In this document: piece after piece, positions 12,301 through 21,877 of the stretch
Layout of the letters: the number at the start of each line of letters is the position of its first letter
Numbering within the stretch: position 1 is the stretch's first letter
Assembly: GCA_963971305.1 (NCBI GenBank)
Contig: OZ020309.1
Span: forward strand, 7,185,001-7,249,000
From: Arcuatula senhousia
Taxonomy: Eukaryota > Mollusca > Bivalvia > Mytilida > Mytilidae
DNA length: 64,000 bases
Direction: 5' to 3'
Made by a program: the position numbers and the translations under genes
The notes under the pieces: model-generated
Database searches by the model: none
Told to the model about the DNA's origin: nothing
Seen by the model: the letters and a program-made list of their open reading frames with translations, nothing else

Positions 12301-13046
12301 GGTCTACGCAACTGTTACCATGCCATGTGACCATGGCCCCATTTTCAAGCTTTAGTGACTGTGAACTTAGGCCTTTTTTTCAGGCCAAAAAACTTTTTTG
12401 TAAGACTTTTGTGGACGATGAATTGCTGGAAAGTTATAATAGCTAGGCATCTGATATTGGGTAAACAGACAGTTGCGGTTATGGACAACGCAACTGTCAC
12501 CATGCCATGTGACCATGACCTCATTTTTATGCTCCAGTGACTCTGTGAACTTAGGTCTTTTTTTCAGACAGAAACCTTTTTGTTATACTTGTGTGGACAA
12601 TGGATTGCTTGAATAGTATAATAACTAGGCATCTGTTTTTAGGTATACAGACACTTTTTGTGTTTATATCAAGAAATGAAAGCTTAGGTAGTTGATTTTA
12701 GTGATGGTGCCGGCAGGCGAGACATACTTTTAGTGGCCACACTTGTTATAATAGTTTCACAGCAAACTACTTATTTTATTTTTGTATGTAGTATCAGCAT
12801 GGTTTAGTTCTGTCATCACCTACTCCCTATTAAACAAACCAAGCTATTTTTGTCTTTGAATCCACTTCTTCAAACATAAAAAGAAATCTCCTATTCTGAA
12901 ATTTATTTTTTGTTAGATTGTATAATTCTTCAAATTTATATTATTGCAGGTCTTCAACTGGTTCTGAGAGAAACAAAAGGAAAGCTTTGTCTCTATCCTC
13001 CACATCAGATGGTGAGAGCAGAAGTAAAAGGACCAGGAAAAGATAG
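390..13046 (+). CDS. TOPBP1: DNA topoisomerase 2-binding protein 1, C-terminal part (13 exons, 5' end outside window)
   Basis: Scaffold for replication initiation and ATR checkpoint signalling; only the C-terminal part (about 418 residues) is here. Exons, all GT-AG and phase-consistent: 390-470, 1200-1235, 1662-1737, 2388-2535, 3127-3175, 3942-4072, 5331-5424, 5808-5914, 6620-6736, 7053-7174, 7844-7913, 10530-10663, 12950-13046 (stop TAG 13044). The join at 1737/2388 gives [14 protein letters not shown], close to the vertebrate VTWDDPTAREE stretch. Exons at 5331-6736 encode BRCT7 ([43 protein letters not shown]) and exons at 7053-10663 encode BRCT8 ([35 protein letters not shown]). The lysine of GKWV, which in human BRCT7 contacts phosphopeptide, is kept. 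The last exon is short and basic (NKRKA, SKRTRKR), like the human nuclear-localisation tail. Introns hold a Harbinger-like element, Pearl-like elements and two splice-site minisatellites. Confidence 0.93.
523..799 (+). mobile_element. Pearl-like/Helentron-type nonautonomous element, copy 1
   Basis: It opens with a CCCCACGCAAC..GTTGCG head followed by a degenerate (GTCC)n tract, has one core unit (CTCCTCTTAAACTACTGAA.. AACTTGGTATGCA), and closes with GTGGGGTATGTGAGCGTGCTCAC, whose last 14 bases are a perfect palindrome. The same head and tail bound the longer copy at 4286-5013, so this is one family with variable numbers of core units. Assignment to the Pearl/HINE type rests on this architecture, not on a database match. 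Confidence 0.65.
1322..1640 (+). repeat. Dispersed repeat with TATGCCCCATCTACAAAAGTAGG head
   Basis: The head (GCCCCATCTAC..GTAGGGGGCATAT) is a small hairpin followed by GTCCATTCGTCCATATGTCC. Similar heads occur at 10363 and 43128. It looks like a 3'-decayed member of the same class as the other Pearl-like elements here; the right edge is not defined. Confidence 0.45.
2126..2232 (+). repeat. Short dispersed repeat (family H), copy
   Basis: A stretch with the signature AGATGTGGAATAAGTGTACG followed by CACAACAAACATAAA and GCAATTCAAAAAATCACAA. The same signature recurs at about 19385, 41365, 43865, 56706 and 59487 (+) and at about 29686, 35250 and 52455-53095 (-). The family is unnamed by me; no coding capacity was seen. 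Confidence 0.7.
2600..2681 (+). pseudogene. Diverged duplicate of the tail of the TOPBP1 exon at 2388-2535
   Basis: This segment reads [26 protein letters not shown] followed by a GTAAAAT donor, parallel to [29 protein letters not shown] and the same donor at 2535. It stays open over the duplicated part, but no pyrimidine-rich acceptor precedes it, so it is probably a dead exon copy. Divergence from the original is clearly higher than in the other splice-site arrays of this gene, making this the oldest of the set. Confidence 0.75.
3555..3720. repeat. Imperfect palindrome / foldback element
   Basis: Arms of roughly 75 bp: the left one runs GGATAAAC..GTACATTGCC..ATTTGTGCTCGC..AAACATGATAAT and the right one is its reverse complement with mismatches. 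It sits in the TOPBP1 intron between 3175 and 3942. It could be a MITE with very little loop; no target-site duplication was established. Confidence 0.65.
4028..5215 (+). repeat. 78-bp minisatellite made from a TOPBP1 exon end plus its splice donor
   Basis: The exon tail CAGAAACCACCACCTGTG..CAAGCT (about 45 nt) and the first 33 nt of the intron (GTAAGTTCAGGGGTCATAAGG..) repeat with a 78-bp period. Donors GTAAGT lie at 4073, 4151 and 4229, and again at about 5040; a degenerate GTTAGT follows near 5120 and a weaker copy near 5198. The array is split by the Pearl-like element at 4286-5013. The unit equals 26 codons and the first two and a half units read through openly ([14 protein letters not shown]..), so intron retention over the early units would not shift frame. 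Confidence 0.9.
4286..5013 (+). mobile_element. Pearl-like/Helentron-type nonautonomous element, copy 2 (long)
   Basis: The head TACCCCACGCAACGAAGTTGCG is followed by a (GTCC)5 tract and then three core units of about 165-170 bp, each with ACTCCTCTTAAACTACT..AACTTGGTATGCAAG..GGAATTTTT..GTTATGGCCC. The end is GCGTGGGGTATGTGAGCGTGCTCAC. Outer ends form a short inverted repeat (TACCCCACGC/GCGTGGGGTA), and the 3' terminus carries a 14-base palindrome. It was inserted into an already existing 78-bp minisatellite, which dates the array before the insertion. TTCATTAT occurs on both flanks, but this could simply be array sequence. Confidence 0.75.
7200..7560. other. TOPBP1 intron segment of low AT content, unassigned
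   Basis: A stretch with noticeably higher GC than its surroundings and a 91-codon open frame on the - strand (7545-7270). The translated sequence shows no domain I recognise. Its base composition suggests an old retroposon or processed copy; no tail or target-site duplication was found. Confidence 0.3.
7929..9995. mobile_element. 2067-bp Harbinger-like (PIF) nonautonomous DNA transposon
   Basis: The ends are inverted repeats beginning GGCCACACAGAATTAATTAC and continuing TTGTTC(T/G)TCGGA, flanked by TTA on both sides (7926-7928 and 9996-9998), as expected for the TWA targets of PIF/Harbinger. Both subterminal regions are rich in GAGCGAGCG or GCGGGCGG units. No transposase-like frame is visible inside, so it is nonautonomous or decayed. 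It lies in the TOPBP1 intron between exons 7844-7913 and 10530-10663. Confidence 0.75.
10578..11200 (+). repeat. 105-bp minisatellite made from TOPBP1 exon 10530-10663 and its donor, 6 copies
   Basis: The mark AGATGAACCC recurs at 10601, 10706, 10811, 10916, 11021 and 11126, an exact 105-bp period. Each unit has about 82 nt of exon tail (..CTTCTGTCCTTCAG..TTTATACTGT.CTTTCTAT) plus about 23 nt of intron starting GTAAGTATGG. The first copy is the true exon. Copies differ by only a few substitutions, so the expansion is recent or homogenised. The period is 35 codons, but the in-frame TAA inside GTAAGT would stop translation if a unit were retained. Confidence 0.93.
11573..12747 (+). mobile_element. 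Family B element (TGTCTCGCCTGCGACG ends), copy 1, with about 172-bp core repeats
   Basis: It starts TGTCTCGCCTGCGACGAATA..GGCGAGACATAGGTATTAC, then has a GGCGG-rich tract and about six core units (GTAAACTTTTTTGT.AGAC..GAATTGCT..AGCTAGGCATCTGATATT..TTCAGGTTATGGTCTACGCA). It ends GCCGGCAGGCGAGACATACTTTTAGTGGCCACACTTG. The head alone is a hairpin, and GGCGAGACATA occurs at both ends. The same family occurs at 38416 (+) and 48112-48837 (-). Confidence 0.75.
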
Positions 13047-13076
13047 CCTTCAAACTCTTCTTTCTTATATCATGTT

Positions 13077-13082
13077 AATAAA
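13077..13082 (+). promoter_or_regulatory. polyA signal of TOPBP1
   Basis: AATAAA lies 31 bases past the TOPBP1 stop codon, in an AT-rich stretch. It would give a very short 3' UTR. Position and motif are seen; use is inferred. Confidence 0.7.
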
Positions 13083-13199
13083 ATTTTTACACAGTTAAAT
13101 GTTCTTTTCATATGGTCACATTTGAATGGAAAAAGAGACAATAGTGAGAAAATATGCATGACATAAAAAATAAAACAAAGAAAACAACACAAATTAAGG

Positions 13200-14110
13200 G
13201 AGTACATTTTTCACAGAGTCTTGGTATGCATATGTCCCAGTAGTAGCTTGGCACAGTTGCAGTCTCGTCTTTTAAACCAAGTGACTAAGGGAGTTTTTTA
13301 TGGTCTGACCACATATGTGGATTGGTCATATAGTTTTACCCTTGTCTGTAGGTCCGTCTGTAACACTTTGGCCAACTTCTTGGTTAAGGTCAATTACTCT
13401 GATTACTAATGTTGGGGGTCAGTGATATTTCACCACTAGATGCGTCTTGGACTTGGGTAGGGCCACACCACCCACTAGAAATTAGGTGACTGTGACCTAT
13501 ATTTTAAGCATGAACAACTATGGTTAAGTTCTTGGTTAAGGTCCATAACTTGGATACTACTAGATGTTTGGGGTCAATGATATTTCACCACTTAGTGTGT
13601 CTTAGGTAAGGTGACACCATCCACTAGAAATTAGGTCACTGCAACCTATATTTTACGCATGAATGACTGGTTAAGTTCTTGGTAAAGGTCAATATATCAG
13701 ATACTACATGTTGGGGATCAATGGTATACCCCACTAGATGTGTCTTGGGTAACATGACTCCTATCAATAAAAATTGGGTCACTGTGACCTATATTTTATG
13801 CATGAATGACTTTGTTAAGTTCTTGGTTAAAGTCCATATCTGGGATACTACATCTTAGGGGTCAATGGTATTTCACTACTAGATGAGTCTTGGAAAAATG
13901 GCACCATCTACAAGAAATTAGGTCACTGCAACCTATATTTTACGTATGAACACCTTTGATTTATTTCTTGGTAAAGGTCCATATCCCAGGTAATACACAT
14001 TGGGGGTTAATAATATTTCAAGAACGGGAGGGCCATACTGTGGCTCACAGACACATTTTCTAGTCTATTCATTGCACATGCTACACTAGTAGCTTAACAC
14101 AGTTGCATCC
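13200..14110 (+). repeat. Decayed tandem repeat, period near 148 bp
   Basis: About five divergent units with the marks CTAGAAATTAGGTCACTG, GACCTATATTTTA.GCATGAA and GTTAAGTTCTTGGTTAAGGTC. This intergenic repeat field follows the TOPBP1 polyA signal. The unit's GGTATGCATATG.CCCAGTAGTAGCT phrase also appears in the elements at 48112-48837 and 53905-54560, suggesting it is the core of another Pearl-like element. Confidence 0.6.
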
Positions 14111-14259
14111 AAAAACTGAGTTGGCTTTAACTTGACAGATGACAACATTTACAATGTTCAACAGTAAAGTTTTATTGAGCATCTTCACATTTTAGGACTT
14201 TAAGCCCTAGGTTTATAATGATGTTTGCTATGTTTATGCATCAGTGCTAGACCATTACA

Positions 14260-15620
14260 ATACAGGTTAAACAATAGTTGAAGTATTTATGTCTCTCTGA
14301 CATATTCTTGTTGTCAATCTGTCACTCAACTTCTCAATAAAACTACTCACATAATTTAATGAAACTTGATATGCAGCTTTTACATAAGATCTAGTTTTGC
14401 AATACCAGGAAATTGTGACTCTATAAGTTTTTGTGGGATTTAAGGCCCTTTGAACATGGGTTTTACAGAAAATCCTCATTAATCATTAGTTTCTCTCCAA
14501 CTCCTGTAAAACTTCTTATCCAAATTTAATGAAACTTGATATGTAGCTAAAGCATGATATGAAACTGTGCATTTTCCTAGAAAATTTTAATCCTCAAAAT
14601 GTGGTTGGTTATAGACTTTTGAATTTAGAATTTTCATACGACAGCAAAATTTTTGTGATTGTATAAGGTATAACTGATAATCTTGGTCTGTGGGTATTTG
14701 GTTTCGGTGCAATAACTTGAGTAAATATTGAAATTTTGATATGATGTTTAATAACCACTAAAGGAAGGTTGGTATTGTATTTGGGGTTTGTTGCCCCTAC
14801 CATCCTTCTGCTTTAGAAAAAAAGGCCAAAAGGGACTAAAACAGGTGTATTGACAAAACTGTTGTAGAATGTTTATTATTCATTTGTTTCGAAAATTCTT
14901 TTTTTATTGAATTCATCATTAAATTATGTCAACTAAATGTGCCAATTGTTTTGATATGTAATGCACTGTTTCATTGCTACAGAGGATCAAAAAGGGGCCA
15001 CATCCAAAAAAATCAACCTTTTTATGTGGGGTTCAAGTTTCAAAATCCCTGCATGCTTTTTTCAATCAGATTTGCAATATCTCTAACTGTCTTTATACGA
15101 CTGCATATAACATATGTCATGGCCAATAGGGATGCCGTTGTTGTGGTCTGTGGACTTGGTTTTCGTGTGAGAACTTTAGTAAATAATGACTGAATGTTAT
15201 GAAATTTTAATATGATGTATGTAATCATTAAAGGAACCTTGCTATTGCATTTGAGATTTCTAGCCCCTACCATTTCAGAAAAAGGGCTAAAATGGGTGTA
15301 ATGACAAAATTCCTGTATAATGTTTATTTCCCATCCAATTTTGATCATTCTTTATTTATTGTATTATTCTAATAAATTCTGTCAACTAAATGGTGATAAT
15401 TGTTTTTATGTTCTTGCACCGTAACATTGTTAATGGGGGTCAAAGTTGGGCCACGTCCCAAAAATTTGTGTTGTGTTTTTCAAAATTATTTTTTCCATTG
15501 TGAAAATCCCTGCATGCATTTTTAAATCAGATTTGCAATATCTCTTACCGTTTTTAGAGAAATAAGGGGTCAAGGGGGCAAAAATCACCAATTATAAGAG
15601 TTCCTTAAAGGTTGGTATAA
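14260..15620 (+). repeat. Intergenic repeat field with a roughly 470-bp unit present twice
   Basis: Matching blocks: ATTTGGGGTTTGTTGCCCCT versus ATTTGAGATTTCTAGCCCCT, GTAGAATGTTTATT versus GTATAATGTTTATT, and CCTGCATGCTTTTTTCAATC versus CCTGCATGCATTTTTAAATC. The left 200 bp resembles the CTCCTCTTAAACTACT..AACTTGATATGCAG core class. No gene was seen. Confidence 0.5.
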
Positions 15621-17230
15621 ATATTTTAAAAATCCATTGTGCATTGAAAGTCCACTACAAAAAGCATGTATCAAAAACCTTTTGGCACAGGATACTTAAA
15701 CCTTTTTGAGTCCTCCATGGGCTGCATGTGTCCAAAGGAATTGACTATCCATATTGGGTCTACAACGTACCTGTTGAGGTCATATCATGCTGCGCTAGGC
15801 ATAGCTTTTTATTAGGGAAATGTGGAAAGAAATGATTTTAGCAGGCAATTTTTTTTTTAAATGCGGTTTTATTCTCAGAAACTATAGTTTTTTTTAAATC
15901 TTCCAAATGACTTTCATAAATTCTGTTATACCCTAACAATACTTTACTCCTTAAATTTGGGAAGCATGCCTTTTCCAAAGAGGAATCCCTATTAAGGTTC
16001 ATGTGTATGTTTACCTCAAAATGGCATAAATTTAGATTGATTTTTTTGTATGTGTACAGCAAAGACTGAATATAAAATTCAAAAATAAACCGTAGCAGGA
16101 CCTAGGTATATTAATGTCTCATTTATTCTTATTAATATTTTTATGAAAAAGTCCATTATTTTTAAGTTCTGCTTTTTTCACGTTTTTGAGCAAAGCGATT
16201 TTAGGTTAATTAATATCACTTACACCCTTGCACATGGCCTCAAAAACATGGGACAGTTAATTATAATTTAACCAAAAGTGTTCACCAACATGTCAGTTGA
16301 AAGGTACAAAAGGGATATTTTGTTCTTATTCAAAATACAATTTGAACGCAAAAAAAACTGTACTGACAAAACTGTGCTATCTTTAACAAAATTAATGAGT
16401 GGTAACTGTGGATATAATAAGGTGTGTCCATATCTAGTAAAAAAAAAAGAAATTCAATTACAAGAAACAAGAGTCATGTACCTCAAACACAGCTAACATC
16501 ATAAAATATTGTATCCTATTAATTGATAATTACACATGAACTAATATGGAAGTACCGATAATGCAGACATTACTTAAAATTGATCAGATATTTTAATATT
16601 TATCCGTCCATATTCTTTCAATAACTTTGAATTGACATGAACAATGGAAAGTTGAAGACAAAGTATTCATTAAAAGCTAGGTCATAAATGATCATATTAC
16701 TCTTAAAAGGGAATGTCAACTGTAATTTAAAACCATTTATATTACTCTTAAAAAGGGAATGTCAACTGTAATTTAAAACCATTAAAAACCAGAGAAAGAA
16801 TTTAAGTATATTTTTCATTAGAAAGGGGTAAGAAAATTTACTTTACTTTAAATCATTAAAATTGTTGAAAACCAGTACTTCTAAATCAACATTTTTTTTA
16901 ACCAATTAAACATATTGACAATTTTTGACAACAATTTTAAATTTTCTCTAATCATGATTATCTTCTTAAACCAATTACTGGCATTATTTCATTAATTTAT
17001 GGAATATCAAGTATGTCAGACATTTCTTAAAATAAATTGTTCAAGGATGGCAACTCAGTTTAAATTCTTTTTATTAAGATATGTAAAAAAGTAAAAAATA
17101 TGTTTTCTTTAGACCATGAGAGACCAAAAAACAGCCAGTCTTAAATCTTTTCTAGGTCTTTAATTCTATTAAATTAGGTCCTAAAAACTTTCTTTAACAT
17201 TAAATTAAGAGGTTCTCATTCAGATACTGT
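15620..17230. other. AT-rich intergenic DNA
   Basis: No coding segment or dispersed element was recognised. The only structure is a 46-bp tandem duplication at about 16698-16784 (ATTACTCTTAAAAGGGAATG repeated). Confidence 0.5.
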
Positions 17231-17269
17231 GTGTTTAAGTTTTTGCTGATAAATGAAAATTTTTACCAG

Positions 17270-17455
17270 TATACTACATTTGGGACTTTCATCGATTTTC
17301 TTGGCAGAGCATCACATAGTCTGACACAAAAATTGCTAACACAAGTTTATGTTGCTCATGGATTGCTATCTTCACTCAAGAATTTTACGGAAGACATCAT
17401 GTATACTTATAGCAAATATGGGAATTCTATCTCTCAGATGAGTTCTGGTTTTTGA
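17270..17455 (+). pseudogene. Retroelement reverse-transcriptase C-terminal fragment (relic)
   Basis: A 60-residue open segment reads FGTFIDFLGRASHSLTQKL, LLTQVYVAHGLLSSLKNF, YSKYGNSISQMSSG. It resembles the FL.R...LT.KLL.QGY...L..SLKKFYGR...L..KY..SISQM ending common in polymerase proteins of invertebrate retroelements. No upstream polymerase motifs remain. It lies just before the TRIM-like gene's last exon; the family match is from recall, not from alignment. Confidence 0.5.
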
Positions 17456-17595
17456 CACTCAAATGCCCCATTAGGTGCCTCTTTGCTTCTTTCAATAACT
17501 ATAAAGATATTACTTATACTATAGAGGTGTTTGCAGATAAATATATATCAGGAATATTTTATTTCAGTCTAACAAGTTATACCCAACTTCTCAAC

Positions 17596-19086
17596 ATGAA
17601 TTTTAAATGTAAAACACATCCAGAACAAGTTTATTTATTCTATTGTATCGACCATGACATACCATGCTGCTCTGAGTGTAAACGAACTTCCCACCAACCA
17701 ACTTGTACCATTGAAATCATTGAGCCACATGCAAATGAAAAAGATTTTGGAATCAAAATGGCCGATATTTTGAAACGAATGAAAAAGACAATGGTAAAGC
17801 TAGAGAATATTCAAAATGAAGTCGATAAAAGTAAGCAGAATTTATTGAACCAAAAAGATAAATTTAAGAATGATCTTGCTCACTTTAGGAAGAAAATTGA
17901 TGCTTATATTGACGAAGCTGAGGGTCATATACAAGAGGAGTTTAATGATTTGTTTGAACAAGAAATGAAAGCTGTACAACAAAAAGAATCTGGGGTCTTA
18001 AATAAACAAGCGAATATAAATCAATGGATAAATGGCATTGAGGATCTAGCGAAACAGGATGTGTCTTTGCAAGGTTATGTTTATCTGTCAAAATTGCACA
18101 ATTCGTTTTCAGTGATTGAGAAACATACATCAAAATCAGAAAAGACGATTGAACTTGCAGTGCTTTCCTTGACAATACCACAAGAGACTTTTTGTTCTCT
18201 GGAAGGGTTAAAGTTAGCTTACACCTGTGTTAGTCATACAAGGGTGATCAATGATTCCGATACCCCTGCAATGGAAATTGATTCTAAACAAACAGAACCC
18301 AAAACAACTAAGTTAAAATCTCTCCTACAAAAAATTGGAGAGTTTCGAATAACAAGACACTCAGACTTTAATTCACAGTCCGACATGAAGGTATTAGACA
18401 ATGGTGACATTGTCATCACAAATCTTAACAACCGTCGTCTGGAAATATTTGATCCTGATGGAGTTTCAAAGGTTGAAATGCAGCTTTCCCACAATCCTTT
18501 GCATATGGCTGTTGTGGAAAATAATGTAGTTGCCATGACACTAGCCAATGAAAAGAAGTTTGTTGTCCTTGACCTTGAACAAGGAAAACTTTCAAAACAA
18601 ATCAAAATTGAAGATGAATGCCATGGGATAGCCTATGCTAAAAATACGTTGTTTCTAAATGGAAAGACTACAGGCATTATGATGCTGGATAAGGAGTTCA
18701 AAATTGAGAACAAACTTGCTGATATCACCGGAAAACACCTTCTATGTGGCAGAATGGATGGAACAATAATAGGAGGCGAACTTCATAAAGGAGAGATCTA
18801 CTGTGTTGACACAAGGGGAGTCAGACTTTTCAAAATCTCACCCCTAGGCCTAGAATACCTCAATGGGATAACTGTTTCCAATTCAGGAGACGTGTATGTT
18901 TCAGGGTACTTGTCTAATACTGTACACAAAATAAGTGCCGATGGAAAAAATTGCTGTATCATTTTGGATTCAGCCATGGAGATAAATCTTCCAGGAGCAC
19001 TGTTTTATGAAGACAAGACTAAGTATTTGTTTGTAGTGAATAATGATGGACAAAACTTAGTGATGTTCAATTCAAAACTCACGTGA
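17596..19086 (+). CDS. TRIM-like B-box / coiled-coil / beta-propeller protein
   Basis: 496 residues from the ATG at 17596. The frame is open upstream to an ATG at 17452, but I prefer 17596: the acceptor tttatttcag ends at 17567, and the B-box starts right after this methionine. From the N-terminus: a B-box-type zinc motif at residues 5-45 (C..H, YLFYC, H, C..C, H, C), a long coiled coil at about 55-175 (KRMKKTMVKLENIQNEVDKS), and a C-terminal propeller-like region at about 245-496 with repeated strand phrases (NGDIVITNLNNRRLEIFDPDG, GDVYVSGYLSNTVHKISADG, YLFVVNNDGQNLVMF). There is no RING, so E3 ligase activity cannot be assumed. The last zinc ligand is cysteine rather than the usual histidine. 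Coding sequence in one exon is typical of the expanded bivalve TRIM/NHL-like families, often discussed in innate immunity (family knowledge; function here is inference). Confidence 0.85.
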   Translation: MNFKCKTHPEQVYLFYCIDHDIPCCSECKRTSHQPTCTIEIIEPHANEKDFGIKMADILKRMKKTMVKLENIQNEVDKSKQNLLNQKDKFKNDLAHFRKKIDAYIDEAEGHIQEEFNDLFEQEMKAVQQKESGVLNKQANINQWINGIEDLAKQDVSLQGYVYLSKLHNSFSVIEKHTSKSEKTIELAVLSLTIPQETFCSLEGLKLAYTCVSHTRVINDSDTPAMEIDSKQTEPKTTKLKSLLQKIGEFRITRHSDFNSQSDMKVLDNGDIVITNLNNRRLEIFDPDGVSKVEMQLSHNPLHMAVVENNVVAMTLANEKKFVVLDLEQGKLSKQIKIEDECHGIAYAKNTLFLNGKTTGIMMLDKEFKIENKLADITGKHLLCGRMDGTIIGGELHKGEIYCVDTRGVRLFKISPLGLEYLNGITVSNSGDVYVSGYLSNTVHKISADGKNCCIILDSAMEINLPGALFYEDKTKYLFVVNNDGQNLVMFNSKLT

Positions 19087-20275
19087 TGTGTTTGTATATT
19101 TTTTCTATGCGAAATGTATGAAAAGCGTTTTGTTAGTTAGGAAATGTTTTTAAAAATATGTGAACACTGCACCACAAATAAATTCTTATATCCATTGTCA
19201 ATAATGTGATCATATCAAATTTCATGGGTACCCATTTACTCAATTTCATGGGTAAGACATGATTCCAAGAGAATAAGAAATTTTACGTAGATTTCAATAA
19301 CAGTTTGTTAAAACCACAAACTCCCTAATCTGAATATGAAGTTTATCCCCAATCCACAGAATTTAAGCCAACAAATGTTTAAAGTACTTTGTGAGATGTG
19401 GAACAAGTGTACATTGCACAACCTCCCTAAAACAATGGCAATTCGAAAAACTGCAATGGATTTCTTAACTGTGGAAACGAACCCATTGTGACAAGACAAT
19501 GTTGTGAATGCCAGATAATGGTTTAACATAAATGTTAATGTTTTTGCAATAGCAAATGACCTATAGAAAAAGTTGTCAAGCAAGGGAGGGGTGGAAATTC
19601 TAAAACCACCTTAAAATGAACCACAAAATAAACATTAGTATTGTAAATATCTATATACTGAACTTCTAAGTTCAAACATCGGTACTGCCAATAAAAATTT
19701 GAGGATAAAAATTTCCTAGCAATATGCACAATAACACATGGTGTCCTTCTTACATAACAAGTTTCATTGAATTTCATTCAATAGTTTCAGAGGAGTTGCA
19801 CTGACAAGATGATAAATGAGGATTTTCAGCAAATTTCTAAGTTCAAAGACAAAGGGCCAAAACCCCCGCAAAAATTTGAGGATACAAAATTCCTGGTAAT
19901 ATGAACAACTATAATATGAACAACTAAAAATATGGTGTCCTTTATACATTTCAAATTTCATTGAATTTGGTTCAATAGTTTCATTGGAGTTACACTGACA
20001 GATTTTGTGACAGTCAGATGGACCGACATGACAAAAACAATATGCCTCACCACCCAAGTGGGGGAGACCTACTTAACTTATAGGGATAGAAATAAACTTG
20101 AAAGTCTCCAAATTTATTTTAACACAAGCAGAAAACAGAAAAGTTGATTGTTTAACAATTTCTTAATCTTGAAATTTTGTCTTCTGTTCAGGTATATCTC
20201 AAGTACAATGTAGGTAAATTTTTGAAAAATTCTTCTTCTAAATTAATCTTTACAAAAAGGTTTTTTTTTTTGCAA
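18944..20275 (+). repeat. 1332-bp tandem duplication, left copy
   Basis: It starts inside the last 48 codons of the TRIM-like gene and runs about 1.19 kb past its stop. The match to 20291-21622 appears essentially perfect, including an 11-T run near the right end. It includes a family-H fragment and a decayed element ending CACCACCCAAGTGGGGGAG. Confidence 0.95.
19177..19182 (+). promoter_or_regulatory. polyA signal of the TRIM-like gene
   Basis: AATAAA 91 bases after the stop at 19086. An identical copy sits at 20524-20529 in the downstream duplicate. Confidence 0.6.
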
Positions 20276-20290
20276 AAAATTGGAAAAATT

Positions 20291-21622
20291 GAAAAAATTG
20301 CTGTATCATTTTGGATTCAGCCATGGAGATAAATCTTCCAGGAGCACTGTTTTATGAAGACAAGACTAAGTATTTGTTTGTAGTGAATAATGATGGACAA
20401 AACTTAGTGATGTTCAATTCAAAACTCACGTGATGTGTTTGTATATTTTTTCTATGCGAAATGTATGAAAAGCGTTTTGTTAGTTAGGAAATGTTTTTAA
20501 AAATATGTGAACACTGCACCACAAATAAATTCTTATATCCATTGTCAATAATGTGATCATATCAAATTTCATGGGTACCCATTTACTCAATTTCATGGGT
20601 AAGACATGATTCCAAGAGAATAAGAAATTTTACGTAGATTTCAATAACAGTTTGTTAAAACCACAAACTCCCTAATCTGAATATGAAGTTTATCCCCAAT
20701 CCACAGAATTTAAGCCAACAAATGTTTAAAGTACTTTGTGAGATGTGGAACAAGTGTACATTGCACAACCTCCCTAAAACAATGGCAATTCGAAAAACTG
20801 CAATGGATTTCTTAACTGTGGAAACGAACCCATTGTGACAAGACAATGTTGTGAATGCCAGATAATGGTTTAACATAAATGTTAATGTTTTTGCAATAGC
20901 AAATGACCTATAGAAAAAGTTGTCAAGCAAGGGAGGGGTGGAAATTCTAAAACCACCTTAAAATGAACCACAAAATAAACATTAGTATTGTAAATATCTA
21001 TATACTGAACTTCTAAGTTCAAACATCGGTACTGCCAATAAAAATTTGAGGATAAAAATTTCCTAGCAATATGCACAATAACACATGGTGTCCTTCTTAC
21101 ATAACAAGTTTCATTGAATTTCATTCAATAGTTTCAGAGGAGTTGCACTGACAAGATGATAAATGAGGATTTTCAGCAAATTTCTAAGTTCAAAGACAAA
21201 GGGCCAAAACCCCCGCAAAAATTTGAGGATACAAAATTCCTGGTAATATGAACAACTATAATATGAACAACTAAAAATATGGTGTCCTTTATACATTTCA
21301 AATTTCATTGAATTTGGTTCAATAGTTTCATTGGAGTTACACTGACAGATTTTGTGACAGTCAGATGGACCGACATGACAAAAACAATATGCCTCACCAC
21401 CCAAGTGGGGGAGACCTACTTAACTTATAGGGATAGAAATAAACTTGAAAGTCTCCAAATTTATTTTAACACAAGCAGAAAACAGAAAAGTTGATTGTTT
21501 AACAATTTCTTAATCTTGAAATTTTGTCTTCTGTTCAGGTATATCTCAAGTACAATGTAGGTAAATTTTTGAAAAATTCTTCTTCTAAATTAATCTTTAC
21601 AAAAAGGTTTTTTTTTTTGCAA
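20291..21622 (+). repeat. 1332-bp tandem duplication, right copy, with a truncated TRIM-like gene end
   Basis: Offset 1347 bp from the left copy, with a 15-bp spacer (20276-20290) of A-rich filler. It carries the last 47 codons and stop of the TRIM-like gene (stop about 20433) without the rest, so this gene part is a 3' pseudogene fragment. The join GAAAAAATTG shows short homology, which suits replication slippage or end joining. Confidence 0.95.
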
Positions 21623-21762
21623 TATGAACATTTTTTAAGAATAAAAAAAAATCTTTTCTGAATTAAAAAAAAATGTTAAGTAAATTAGCAGTCAAATATA
21701 AGAAAAAATACAACAAAATTTGAAGCACATTTATAATGTAAATAATCTAGTATTTAAACATT

Positions 21763-21768
21763 TTTAAT
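21763..21768 (-). promoter_or_regulatory. Possible polyA signal of COPB1
   Basis: ATTAAA on the minus strand, 110 bases past the COPB1 stop. No AATAAA is closer. Weak call. Confidence 0.4.
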
Positions 21769-21877
21769 AAAATTGTTTACAAACACCACATCCACAGATA
21801 AATAATATTTTTCACTTGTCATTTAGTTTTTGTAATGTTTTTTTTATCACAAGACCATGTAAATGTCCTTTTCCTGT

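Noticed and set aside
17452..17595. Upstream 48-codon extension of the TRIM-like protein
   Set aside because: A good acceptor at 17567 and the ATG at 17596 right before the B-box make the upstream part look like intron and retroelement sequence.
19308..21404. Pairs of identical minus-strand frames of 80-97 codons
   Set aside because: They appear twice only because of the 1332-bp duplication; they lie in decayed repeat sequence and show no protein-like motifs.
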